Source: JAGOEF01 sp964511665
Lineage (GTDB): Bacteria > Bacteroidota > Bacteroidia > Bacteroidales > ML635J-15
Length of the DNA stretch: 14,006 nucleotides
Assembly (NCBI GenBank): GCA_964511665.1
Contig: CAZEHA010000072.1
Span: 1-14,006 of the forward strand
Reading direction: 5' to 3'
Notes under the pieces: model-generated
What the model was told of the DNA's origin: nothing
Seen by the model: the letters and a program-made list of their open reading frames with translations, nothing else
The model's database searches: none
Program-made: the position numbers and the translations under genes
Shown here: positions 1 to 8,309 of the stretch, piece by piece
How the letters are laid out: the number at the start of each line of letters is the position of its first letter
Position numbering within the stretch: the stretch's first letter is position 1

Positions 1-3000
1 CCGAAAACTGGGCTGTTGGTGGATTTGATTGCCCTGCAATGGTTACTGTGATGCAGCAGGAAACCGAGCACGCATTGGCATCATTAACCTGAACACAATA
101 CTCACCACTTGTTAACGCTGTAATTGTTTCACCCACACCATCGTTGCTCCACAAATATTGATATGGGGGAATGCCTCCGGAGGCAATTGCCGTAGCAGAA
201 CCATCGCTTGCTCCATTATACGATTCTTGAGTCATGATTAACGAAACAGTAGGAATCGGGTAAATGCTAACAGTGATTGCATCGCTGGCGGTGCATCCAA
301 ACGAGTTTTGAACCACCACGGTGTAGTTCCCCGAGGAGCTTATTGTTTTATATCGTGTGCCCACAACGCCATTCCATGTGTATGAAGTAAATCCGGACCC
401 TGCATCAAGGGCAACGCTGCCTCCGCATTGCACGATGTCGTCGCCGAGATTCACAACAGGTATTTCGAAAATACTTACATCAACAGCATCACCGGCAGTG
501 CATCCAAAACTGTTTTCTACCACCACCTCGTAATTGCCCGATGCCGAAACGGTGTGGAATTGTGTGCCTGCAGTGCCATTCCATGTGTACGAAGCAAATC
601 CGGCCCCTGCATCTAGGGTAAGCGAACCGCCGCATTGTTCTAAATCATCACCAAGGTCAACCACAGGAACAGGATTAATGGTAACAGTAATATTATCGCT
701 TGCCGAACAGCCGGCAGCATTGGTAACCACCACAGTGTAATTTCCCGACTCGTTTACGGTGTAATATCGTGTTCCTGCGGTGCCGTTCCATGTGTAGCTG
801 CTCATGCCGGCCCCTGCATCAAGGGTAACGCTGCCTCCGCATTGCTCAATGTCGCTGCCCAAATTCACTGTGGGCAGGTTGTTTGCCGTAATTGCTTTCG
901 ACGACATAGTGCCGTAGCCACAGCTGTTCTGTCCGCTAACACTTACATTGCCCGAAAGCGCCGAAGCCGAAAAAGTAATGGTTATGGAATTTGAAGTGCT
1001 GCTACCGCTTGCTCCTGTTGGATAAGTCCATGCATAGCCGGTGGCATGTTCTATTTCGGGAACTGTATAGGTTTCGATGCTTTGACCTTTGCAAATCATG
1101 TTGTTGCCCGAAATTACTCCGGCAGCAGCAGGAAGTGGGTTTACCACAACCTGAACCACATTGCTGTAAATGGTTTCGTAGCCGCTTTGCGATACAGCGG
1201 CTCTGAAGTAGCTAGTTGTTGTAAGATAACCCGACAGATACGAGTCGGTAGTGGCGCCTGTTCCTTCACTCACATCTGCCCACCCCGATGTTCCATCGGC
1301 CGATTGCTGCCATTGAATGTTTCCGGTGTACGTGTCAAGGTTCAGAATTGCTTGTAATCCGCTGCAGATTGGGCTGTTGGAGCCGGCAGTACCCACTTCG
1401 GGAGCCGGTAATACTTCAACACCGGTGAGGCAGAGTGTGAAAGGGGCATCACTTGTAACCCATTCCGAGCCATTGAATTGTTTTCCGAGTCCACTGCCTT
1501 CGGGGGCATTTATCCACATCAGCCAGCAGTCAGATCCCGCTGCTTCGAGCCCCTGCACCGACACGTATCCATTGTTCATGATAACACTTGTGGGTAATTC
1601 TATGCTCATGAAATATACAGTATATAAACCAAATAAGTCGATGTAGGCAGGTGCCATAACACTGGTGATATCGGTAAAGCTATGCATTAAACTACCCGGT
1701 TCTCCGGCATTGTTTTCGTAAAACTGCACGGCAACATGCATGGGGTTTTCGGAACAATTCTGCCAATTGCTGCCATCGTGAGTCATCGAAAGCATCCAGA
1801 TGTTTACCGATTCAATGGCATAACCTGTTGCTTCGAAGCTGGTTGCAGCAATGTACCCCGTGGGGATATCAGATGCCGATGCCTGCGAGGGGTTAAGTAT
1901 CGGTTGAGAATATATGCTGCCTGCAGGGCAATCGGTAACGGGTGTGTTATCGAAAATTTCTATGCTATAGTCTTCCACTTCGCCGTAGCTTGAATTGCCG
2001 CAGGGCGTTAAGTTAGGTCCATTGGCAGCATCAACAAGTCGCACACGCATTCGATACATACCTACCGCTTGCATAGTAGGAATAGTAAAACTGCCCGAAT
2101 GTGGCTGAGTGAAACCTGTTCCCGACGATTCGTACACTTTTTCACCGGCATCGGTGAAATCGCCGTTGTTGTTCCAGTCGACCCAAATAATTACTTTATC
2201 GGAATCGTACGGGTCGTAAACACCTACCGAAAAATCGAGGCTGGCCCCGGCAGTATAGGCCGACGAAAGATCGCTGAAATTCTGATACCCCCCTGTTCCT
2301 CGCAGCGAAGTGTTGTTTACAGTGCCATAGCTTATATTCGAAATATATTCGAAATTGGTATCGGGAGAACCGGCGTCGCAATACACAATGGCAATTTTTC
2401 GATTGCCGTCAGGATTGGTTACCGATGGAGTTTTTGGTGTTCCAATAGTAATAGAAGTACACTGTGCATCAACATAATTGCCAAGACCAGCTTCTGCCGC
2501 AATATCGTAACACAACCAGAAATAGTTGGTGCCGTTTATTAAGGCTTGGGTGCCTGTAATGTTGAAATTACCATTTGGATTGTTAGTGGTAGATCCAAAT
2601 TGGTTAACTGCCTCAAAATATCCCAACGATCCGGTGTAATACAATTTTGCATTGCTGATATCGCCGGTTGGGTTTGTTGAACCGTTTGTGTTAAAGCTGA
2701 ACGAAGTTACCGAAAGGGGAGTAATATCGCCATTCATAACTATTTCTATTCCAATAATTTGTTGGTTCACTGAGTTGGGAGCTACATCGGTAGTAATAGT
2801 TTGGGTGGTGGTCGACGACTGATATGTCATTACTTCCTGCGAATATAAATCGCTTTGCCACAGGCCTCTGCCATAGGTAGCTGCACGCAGTTTGCTGGTT
2901 GCTGACGTGGCTCCGTACCATATTTCGAGTTCTCCGATTTTTACATTGGGAAGACCATTGTTGAACAAAAACCAGCTACCACTTCCCAGTTTGCAGAAAA

Positions 3001-5143
3001 CACCATAATCGGTGCCGCAGAATAGTTCGGTTTGTGTTGTGTTCAGTTTGTTTTGTACTACGCAATTCACGGGTATGGTCGGCAGTCCGGCCGAAATATT
3101 GGTCCAGCTTGTTCCGCCATTGGTGGTTTGGTAAACACCGGGGGTATTGTAGCCGCTCATGGTAACCCACACCGTGCTGGGGTCGTTGTTTTTAACGGTA
3201 ATGTAGCGAATATAGGCTGTAGATACCGGCAAACTGCCGGTAATATTCGACCATGAACTTCCCCCATTGGTTGTTTTCCAGATGTGGGTATTATCAGCCA
3301 TATACAATACTTGAGTATTGGATGGAGCAATGGCTATCGACCGTATTTTTTCGGAGGAGTTTACATTGGATATTTGCGTCCAGGTGTTGCCCCTGTTTGT
3401 AGTTTTATAAAGATTAGAATATCCGATATATAGTATTTGGGGATTTGCCGGATCTATTATATAGGGTGTTACCCATGCGCCATCGGGGTCGCCATTGGGC
3501 GATATGTCGGTAGTATTGCTCCACAGGTCGGTGGTTCTGTCGATTTGCCCGTTTACGTAAGTGCCATATTGAATATTTACATCGGTATAATCGATGAGGC
3601 ATTCCATGCCATCGCCGCCTTTTACGTCGTACCATGTGCCATAATAAAGAACCTTGGTGCCATTGTCTTGCAGGCCGGTTATCACCACGTTCTGGTCGGT
3701 GGCAGAACAACCAAGTTTATACATTTGGCTGGTCACAATTCCATTAGTTTTATCGGTCCAGCTTGTTCCATTGTTGGTCGAAATATAAATGCCTCCGTCG
3801 TTACATTCAAACAAATCGCCATTGCTTCGGTAGCTTAACATGTGTTTGTCGGCGTGCACAGCCTGTACTCCGTCGCCCCACCAGTGGTTGATGATGCTCC
3901 ATGAAGTCCCTCCATTGGTACTTCTCCATGTATTTACACCACCAACCAGTACGGTGTTGGCATTGGTGGGTGACACAGCGATGCACAAGTCGTACCAACC
4001 CTGACCGCCTGTGTCGTCACCCGAAGAGTCCCAACCCAGCAAGTTTTTGCTTGACCCCGAAAAAACCTGAGAATAACTTGCTCCGCTGTTGGTAGACCGA
4101 TACACACCGTATAAGCCGTTTTCGTCGTTGGCCATTACTGCATATACATATCCGGTTTGTGCCGGCGACACGGCCAATTCGGTTCGGTAGCCTCCCGAAA
4201 CGCTGATTGCTTGTGTCCAAGTGGACCCGCCGTTAGTGGATACATAGATTTCTCCATTTTTTGTTGAGCCGTATAAAGTACTATAATTCCCTGGTTTATA
4301 CTCCATGTCGATAAAATTGTAGGAAGCCAGCAGTGTCCAAGTGGCCCCGCTGTTGGTAGTTTTGTAGATGCCGGATGTGGTAGCAGCTATAATTATATTA
4401 TTGTTGTTCGGGTCGAGCAACAAACGATTGACCATACTATAACTTGCAGGGGTAAACGATAGTCCCGTAGTATTCCATGTACTGCCACCATCTGTCGATT
4501 TCAGTACGCCGTGGCTGCGATTATCCCATGCGCTGCGGTCGCCGGTGCCAATATAAATGGTTTGCGATGTGGCATAGTCCGAAGGAATTACAATATCGCT
4601 AACGCCCATTACTTCGTTCTGATCAGTGAGGCATGTCCACGACGAGCCGTTGTTTTGAGTGAGCCAAAGGCCACCCGCCGGAGCACCTACCCACCATATA
4701 TTGTTATTTGATGGATGAAAAGCCACACAATTAATCCTTCCAATGCCGGCATAACCGCCATCCGACAGATTCGGCCCCATACTAATCCAGTTCCCGTTGC
4801 TCGATTTGGGAGCCTGACCCGACTCAAAAAACATGTTAAACTGCTCTTCGGCCGAGGTTGTAGGCAACAATCCGGTTGAAGGATCTATCTGACTTTCCAT
4901 GTAGTAGTGCCAGCGAAGAAATTGTTTCCAGCCTCCGGCTTTTTTCTTTACGCCATTTTCGTAGTAATAAGCATTTTCAACATTAAACGGAGCCCAATAC
5001 GAGTCGAAAGCCTGCTTGTAATCGTTTAGGGTGTATTCGGGCACCGATTTGTGTTGCGGCATATTCTGCAGCCATTGCTGTGAATATGTTTTGAAACTAA
5101 ATAAGACTGTAAAAACGATGCCGAGAATGAGTATTTTTTTCAT
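1..5143 (-). CDS. Giant secreted Asp-box propeller / multidomain protein, probably T9SS exported (3' end outside window)
   Basis: The reading frame is open from the ATG at 5143 to base 1, about 1714 residues, with no stop or frameshift. Residues 1-21 look like a signal peptide (MKKILILGIVFTVLFSFKTYS, then QQW). Residues ~116-765 form a beta-propeller region with ten Asp-box motifs such as KSTDGGSTW, RSTNGGTSW and QTTNGGTSW, as in sortilin/Vps10 and GH74-like proteins. After it come a BNR-associated N-terminal-type domain (~770-902), a GEVED domain (~920-1062; DWNNNGDF, YGEVEDYSI), an unassigned domain (~1063-1238), an Ig-like domain (~1243-1335; IQWQQSADG), a PKD-like domain (~1338-1422), three 69-residue repeats (1424-1630), a SprB-like repeat (1631-1699; NGASDGSATAIASGG, PPYQYLW), and the start of a probable PKD domain (NPPTAQFS). 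The architecture predicts export and a surface or extracellular binding role. No catalytic residues were recognised in the propeller, so peptidase or glycosidase activity is not claimed. The T9SS C-terminal sorting domain should lie beyond base 1 but is not visible. Confidence 0.93.
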   Translation of the reverse strand, partial: MKKILILGIVFTVLFSFKTYSQQWLQNMPQHKSVPEYTLNDYKQAFDSYWAPFNVENAYYYENGVKKKAGGWKQFLRWHYYMESQIDPSTGLLPTTSAEEQFNMFFESGQAPKSSNGNWISMGPNLSDGGYAGIGRINCVAFHPSNNNIWWVGAPAGGLWLTQNNGSSWTCLTDQNEVMGVSDIVIPSDYATSQTIYIGTGDRSAWDNRSHGVLKSTDGGSTWNTTGLSFTPASYSMVNRLLLDPNNNNIIIAATTSGIYKTTNSGATWTLLASYNFIDMEYKPGNYSTLYGSTKNGEIYVSTNGGSTWTQAISVSGGYRTELAVSPAQTGYVYAVMANDENGLYGVYRSTNSGASYSQVFSGSSKNLLGWDSSGDDTGGQGWYDLCIAVSPTNANTVLVGGVNTWRSTNGGTSWSIINHWWGDGVQAVHADKHMLSYRSNGDLFECNDGGIYISTNNGTSWTDKTNGIVTSQMYKLGCSATDQNVVITGLQDNGTKVLYYGTWYDVKGGDGMECLIDYTDVNIQYGTYVNGQIDRTTDLWSNTTDISPNGDPDGAWVTPYIIDPANPQILYIGYSNLYKTTNRGNTWTQISNVNSSEKIRSIAIAPSNTQVLYMADNTHIWKTTNGGSSWSNITGSLPVSTAYIRYITVKNNDPSTVWVTMSGYNTPGVYQTTNGGTSWTNISAGLPTIPVNCVVQNKLNTTQTELFCGTDYGVFCKLGSGSWFLFNNGLPNVKIGELEIWYGATSATSKLRAATYGRGLWQSDLYSQEVMTYQSSTTTQTITTDVAPNSVNQQIIGIEIVMNGDITPLSVTSFSFNTNGSTNPTGDISNAKLYYTGSLGYFEAVNQFGSTTNNPNGNFNITGTQALINGTNYFWLCYDIAAEAGLGNYVDAQCTSITIGTPKTPSVTNPDGNRKIAIVYCDAGSPDTNFEYISNISYGTVNNTSLRGTGGYQNFSDLSSAYTAGASLDFSVGVYDPYDSDKVIIWVDWNNNGDFTDAGEKVYESSGTGFTQPHSGSFTIPTMQAVGMYRMRVRLVDAANGPNLTPCGNSSYGEVEDYSIEIFDNTPVTDCPAGSIYSQPILNPSQASASDIPTGYIAATSFEATGYAIESVNIWMLSMTHDGSNWQNCSENPMHVAVQFYENNAGEPGSLMHSFTDITSVMAPAYIDLFGLYTVYFMSIELPTSVIMNNGYVSVQGLEAAGSDCWLMWINAPEGSGLGKQFNGSEWVTSDAPFTLCLTGVEVLPAPEVGTAGSNSPICSGLQAILNLDTYTGNIQWQQSADGTSGWADVSEGTGATTDSYLSGYLTTTSYFRAAVSQSGYETIYSNVVQVVVNPLPAAAGVISGNNMICKGQSIETYTVPEIEHATGYAWTYPTGASGSSTSNSITITFSASALSGNVSVSGQNSCGYGTMSSKAITANNLPTVNLGSDIEQCGGSVTLDAGAGMSSYTWNGTAGTRYYTVNESGNYTVVVTNAAGCSASDNITVTINPVPVVDLGDDLEQCGGSLTLDAGAGFASYTWNGTAGTQFHTVSASGNYEVVVENSFGCTAGDAVDVSIFEIPVVNLGDDIVQCGGSVALDAGSGFTSYTWNGVVGTRYKTISSSGNYTVVVQNSFGCTASDAITVSIYPIPTVSLIMTQESYNGASDGSATAIASGGIPPYQYLWSNDGVGETITALTSGEYCVQVNDANACSVSCCITVTIAGQSNPPTAQFS
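254..874 (-). repeat. Three tandem 207-bp (69-residue) repeats inside the giant protein
   Basis: On the minus strand the units are 874-668, 667-461 and 460-254. Each encodes a beta-domain with the pattern LG(S/D)D-x-x-QCGGS, then LDAG-(A/S)-G, YTWNG, G-T-x, SGNY-x-VVV and a conserved Cys near the end. Spacing is exactly 69 residues, and the next (SprB-like) domain starts in the same phase at 253. DNA identity is high around the stretch coding for QCGGS and LDAG. This is a Bacteroidota-type Ig/PKD-like stalk repeat. Confidence 0.9.
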
Positions 5144-5170
5144 AAGATCGAATTATTTTGAAAAACTCTA

Positions 5171-5202
5171 TAAAAGTACACGATTGATAGAGAAATGCAA
5201 AA
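5171..5202 (-). promoter_or_regulatory. Candidate Bacteroidota promoter for the giant propeller gene
   Basis: Read on the minus strand, TTTTG (5202-5198) is followed by 19 bases and then TACTTTTA (5178-5171). This resembles the Bacteroidota -33 TTTG / -7 TAnnTTTG promoter with one mismatch in the last base of the -7 box. It lies about 28 bases upstream of the ATG at 5143. No Shine-Dalgarno sequence is seen before the ATG, which is common in this phylum. Confidence 0.5.
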
Positions 5203-5299
5203 TTTATTTCACCTGAATAATGTGATTTTTATTAACAAAATCTGTGTTATGCAGGGGGCATGCCTTTGTAAAGCATATTAATCGAAAATGGTTTATTTG

Positions 5300-5542
5300 T
5301 CAATTCTGTCTATACAAAATGGTTTTCGCTTGCATTTGCTGCAATGCTAGCCTTACCATAATGCCCTTTTTAATGAGCGTTGCAATTTCTTTGAGAAGCG
5401 GAACTGTTTTCGTCCCTTTTTTTATGTACAGGTCTTTAATGTCGGCGGTCCCAATCCACAATGTTCGCTTAACAAGCGAAATTTTGCTCAACACTTCGCT
5501 ATAGTGTAGCTCATTCTCTATATAGCGTGTGCTGCTACTCAT
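5300..5542 (-). pseudogene. Truncated phospholipase-D-family-like protein (N-terminal fragment)
   Basis: An 80-residue frame starts with ATG at 5542, overlapping the last 8 bases of the upstream lipid kinase gene. Residues ~11-62 (HYSEVLSKISLVKRTLWIG, TADIKDLYIKKG, LLKEIATLIKKGIMVRL) resemble, from memory, the N-terminal part of Bacteroidota PLD-like proteins, in which the region after VRL normally leads toward HxK-containing PLD motifs. Here the similarity stops at about residue 64, and the frame ends after a short unrelated tail (ALQQMQAKTILYRQN). No HKD motif is present. The following 150 bases to the giant gene's start contain no continuation that I could see in any frame. The likeliest reading is a gene that lost its 3' part. 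A genuine small protein is possible but less likely. Family assignment is by recall, not by search. Confidence 0.55.
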
Positions 5543-6506
5543 GAAGCATTGATGTAATTGGCTGTTGCATTTTCAATTCCTTGCGCCAAAAGCGAAGGTA
5601 GGTTTGGGCTTTTCTCTTTTTGTATGGTGCAATAATGCTCAGCGATTTTGGCAATACGTCAATTTCTGCAATCTGAATCCTTTCTGCTGGGTCGCCATCT
5701 ATCTGACATGCTACAGGAACATCGGTTTCGATGCGCGCTTTTTTAAACTTATAAATCTCAACATATTTACTTCTGTTGATGTTTTTTAGGAATAACTTGT
5801 TGGCCATGCGCGGTGCTTTGTAAATGGGTACGGGATATAAGATGCACAATTCCAGATAGCCGTCGTATATGCGTGCATCAGGAGCAATGCTTGCGTTAAA
5901 GCCAAATTGGTCGGAATTGGCAAAGCTGATTAAAAAAGCCTTGCACTCCAGCGTTTTGTTTTCGAGAAAAATACGATAGTTTTTGGGTTTATAGCTAAAG
6001 AAGTTTTTTATAATTATCAGTAAGTAGGGGAGGAAGCCTCGTATTTTTCGCCCGTCGAATTGTTCGGCTACTAAGGCATCGAAGCCTACACCGGCTATGC
6101 TTACAAACAGTTTCCCATTCAGCGTGGCTGTGTCGATGCGTTTAGTGTGAAAGCGGTTTATGATCTCAACAGAACGGGTAAACGATAGTGGGATTCTGAG
6201 ATGATGAGCCAGTCCGTTACCCGACCCTACCGGTATTAATCCCATAACGGTGTTGGTGTTTACCAGCCCCGAGGCTACATCGTTGGCTGACCCATCTCCG
6301 CCTACGGCAACAACTACATCGGTTCCGGCATTTGCTTCGTTTTGAGCAATCTCAGTTGCATGATGCGGGTATTCGGTGTAAACAATTCTATAATCGAACT
6401 GTGTTGGGTCGAGTTTTCTGTGAATAATCTTTTTTAACCGATTTTTACTGCGTACTCCCGATACCGGATTGATGATAAAAACTATTCTCTTTTTTTTTGT
6501 TGTCAT
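5535..6506 (-). CDS. Diacylglycerol/lipid kinase family protein (YegS / sphingosine kinase-like)
   Basis: The 323-residue protein has the DAGK catalytic fold signatures: NPVSG at residues 13-17 (nucleotide-binding loop), VGGDGSAND at 68-76 (GGDG motif), and PVGSGNGLAHHL at 92-103. A C-terminal half with IAGVGFDA and QIDGDP matches the second domain of these kinases. Such enzymes phosphorylate a lipid hydroxyl (diacylglycerol, sphingoid base or related lipid) at the inner face of the membrane using ATP. The substrate cannot be told from sequence. The motif variants (GSAND rather than GTxNE; GSGNG rather than GTGND) lean toward the sphingosine-kinase style. About 25 basic residues at the C-terminus extend beyond the usual ~295-residue length. 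The ATG at 6506 is followed by a nine-A run in codons 3-6. The last 8 bases overlap the truncated PLD-like frame, suggesting translational coupling. Confidence 0.92.
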   Translation of the reverse strand: MTTKKKRIVFIINPVSGVRSKNRLKKIIHRKLDPTQFDYRIVYTEYPHHATEIAQNEANAGTDVVVAVGGDGSANDVASGLVNTNTVMGLIPVGSGNGLAHHLRIPLSFTRSVEIINRFHTKRIDTATLNGKLFVSIAGVGFDALVAEQFDGRKIRGFLPYLLIIIKNFFSYKPKNYRIFLENKTLECKAFLISFANSDQFGFNASIAPDARIYDGYLELCILYPVPIYKAPRMANKLFLKNINRSKYVEIYKFKKARIETDVPVACQIDGDPAERIQIAEIDVLPKSLSIIAPYKKRKAQTYLRFWRKELKMQQPITSMLHE

Positions 6507-6552
6507 CGCATTGCTTTGATATCAGTTTTGTGGCGCGTATTGTCGCATTGGT

Positions 6553-6583
6553 AAAAACTCTAACTACTTATGCAAGAGTTTTT
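6553..6583. terminator. Candidate stem-loop between DUF3137 and lipid kinase genes
   Basis: AAAAACTCT (6553-6561) and AGAGTTTTT (6575-6583) form a perfect 9-bp inverted repeat with a 13-base loop. It sits in the intergenic gap downstream of the DUF3137 gene and upstream of the lipid kinase gene. The stem ends in U-rich arms in both directions, so it could act as a weak bidirectional terminator or attenuator, but it is AT-rich and lacks a separate U tail. Confidence 0.3.
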
Positions 6584-6601
6584 CTGTTGTTTTATTCTCA
6601 G

Positions 6602-6609
6602 CAAATGTA
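6602..6609 (-). promoter_or_regulatory. Candidate -7 box for the lipid kinase gene
   Basis: Minus-strand TACATTTG is a perfect match to the Bacteroidota TAnnTTTG -7 element. The nearest upstream TTTG lies 25 bases away, longer than the usual ~19, so the -33 partner is uncertain. It would give a leader of about 90 bases that contains the stem-loop at 6553-6583. Confidence 0.3.
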
Positions 6610-6706
6610 GTAATTTAAAATAAAACACTTTCATCAAATGCAAATCAATGAATATACCTTCACTCAGGCATGAATTTCTACTTGTTATAATTGACCATTG
6701 CAGGTA

Positions 6707-7699
6707 TTATTCTTTTGTCCAGATTCTGTTATTCAGGTTCAGTTCTTCAACAATGCTTACAGCAAGGTGTATGTCTTCGAAATACTGTTTTATTTTTTGG
6801 TAATCGGCAATTTTAGAAAGGTAGCGCGGTTCAAACAAATCGCGTTTGTATGCAATGGCAACGTATAACAGCGAGTTTACAAACGAAATATACATGGGTG
6901 GTTTATGCTTTTGTTTGAATGATGTCAATCGCTGCATCAGCGCAGGCGATAATATGTATCGTGCTTCTACCTGATCCATGCTGTACACCACAAACTGCTT
7001 GTTAAAATCGGGGTCTTCGAGACTGATGTGCTTTTCTTTGCGGGTTAAATTGATTTTATTGAAAAAATTGGCAAGTGGCCCTTTCCCCAGTCTATTGGGC
7101 AACACAACGGTTGATGTGTTGAAATGCTTATTGAAATCGGCAACAAAAAACAAGCCTTTGAAGATAGTATGCCACTTTTTACTTGTTTTTCCATCGGAAT
7201 CGGTAGAGGTGGTTTCGTATTCAGCCTTGATTTCCGAAAACCAAATTTTAGTTTTGTCTAGCATACCATGCACCAGATCGTCGCCACGATATCTGTCGGC
7301 AGATTTCATGAAAATTCTCGAGTTTCTGAATGAATCGTAGTTTACATAGCTTTTTCCATCGTAATTCAGCTCGGGGCTGACAAATTTTACAATTCTTTCG
7401 ATGATTTCTTTCTTGAAGTCGGAGTAAAAAGTTTTGTCGCGTGCCCATTTGGTCATGATGATTAGCCCGGCTGATAATCCGATGAATGACAAAATTAGAA
7501 AAGCATAAATTCGGGTTTCATCTTCAAATCCTTCGCCAAGTATTTGTACAATGATATACGAAAATGGCACAAATAAGCACATGAGTGTAATTATTAAAAA
7601 AGTACGTTTAACCATTCTTCTGCGTCTTGCATCAAGATCGATAAGAACAGCATTCAGTTCGTTTCGATAAAAAATTTCAAATTCCGAAAGTGTTTTCAT
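6707..7699 (-). CDS. DUF3137 domain-containing membrane protein
   Basis: The 330-residue protein has a short cytoplasmic N-terminus (residues 1-32, including the basic run ARRRRMVKR), two transmembrane helices at ~33-54 and ~64-83, and a long soluble C-terminal part. The segment RGDDLVHGMLDKTKIWFSE at ~138-156 and the following KAEYETT match the pattern of DUF3137 proteins, in which a GD..xG..xT.I.FSE motif is typical. No enzymatic residues are recognised and the family has no firmly established function. The gene begins 14 bases after the LemA stop codon in the same direction, so the two are almost certainly co-transcribed. LemA and DUF3137 neighbours are a recurrent pair in bacteria, which supports both calls. 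No Shine-Dalgarno sequence is seen in the 14-base gap. Confidence 0.85.
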   Translation of the reverse strand: MKTLSEFEIFYRNELNAVLIDLDARRRRMVKRTFLIITLMCLFVPFSYIIVQILGEGFEDETRIYAFLILSFIGLSAGLIIMTKWARDKTFYSDFKKEIIERIVKFVSPELNYDGKSYVNYDSFRNSRIFMKSADRYRGDDLVHGMLDKTKIWFSEIKAEYETTSTDSDGKTSKKWHTIFKGLFFVADFNKHFNTSTVVLPNRLGKGPLANFFNKINLTRKEKHISLEDPDFNKQFVVYSMDQVEARYILSPALMQRLTSFKQKHKPPMYISFVNSLLYVAIAYKRDLFEPRYLSKIADYQKIKQYFEDIHLAVSIVEELNLNNRIWTKE

Positions 7700-7713
7700 T
7701 GAATGCAGGTCGA

Positions 7714-8280
7714 TTAATTAAATAAACTTTTCACATTCACGTTTTGTCGTTCTGCTTCCGAAATTTCGAAGAGTTGTTTCTGCCTGAATCCGAACAATCC
7801 GGCAAAAATATTCGATGGGAACATTTGTACGGAATTGTTGTAATTGGTTACAGCCGAGTTGTATGCGCGACGCGATGCACTGAGTTGCTCCTCCACTTCG
7901 TTGAGACTGCGTTGCAGTTGCACGAAGTTGTCGCTGGCCTTCAGCTCGGGGTAGTTTTCAACGGCAATCATAATGCCTCCCATTGCCTTCGAAATCTTAT
8001 TGTCGAGGCTCACCTTTTCGTCGTCGCTTAGTGTTCCCGATGCGGCTCTGCTTCTCATTTCGGTAATGTCTTTCAATGTGCCGCTTTCGTGCTCCATGTA
8101 TTTTTGCACACTGGCAACCAGATTGGGAATGAGATCGTAACGCTTTTTCGACATAGCATCGATACTGGCAAATGCATTTTCCGATTCGTTACGCAGTCTC
8201 ACTAATTTGTTGTAGATAATTATACTCATCAGAAGCAAAAAAGAAGCAACTGCAATAATAACAATAACTGATGTACTCAT
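7714..8280 (-). CDS. lemA: LemA family protein
   Basis: The 188-residue protein has one N-terminal transmembrane helix (residues ~4-22) with almost no N-terminal tail, followed by the LemA signature YNKLVRLRNESENAFASID (23-41) and KKRYDLIPNLVASV (45-58). The remainder is helical with heptad-like character (e.g. LNEVEEQLSASRRAYNSAV) and ends in the family-typical YNNSVQMFPSN region and a GFRQKQLFEI segment. Length is usual for the family. LemA proteins are membrane-anchored helical proteins with an external or periplasmic soluble domain. Their molecular role is unsettled. The gene is the first of a two-gene unit with the DUF3137 protein and is transcribed divergently from the YkgJ-type gene. 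Confidence 0.95.
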   Translation of the reverse strand: MSTSVIVIIAVASFLLLMSIIIYNKLVRLRNESENAFASIDAMSKKRYDLIPNLVASVQKYMEHESGTLKDITEMRSRAASGTLSDDEKVSLDNKISKAMGGIMIAVENYPELKASDNFVQLQRSLNEVEEQLSASRRAYNSAVTNYNNSVQMFPSNIFAGLFGFRQKQLFEISEAERQNVNVKSLFN

Positions 8281-8309
8281 TTCTTTTTATTTTAAATTAT
8301 TAATTGATG

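Noticed and set aside
2069..2542. 157-residue plus-strand open frame
   Set aside because: It is antisense to the continuous minus-strand giant gene, whose recognisable GEVED and BNR-associated domains cover this stretch.
5565..5789. Plus-strand 74-residue frame
   Set aside because: Antisense to the 3' half of the lipid kinase gene, whose motifs are clear.
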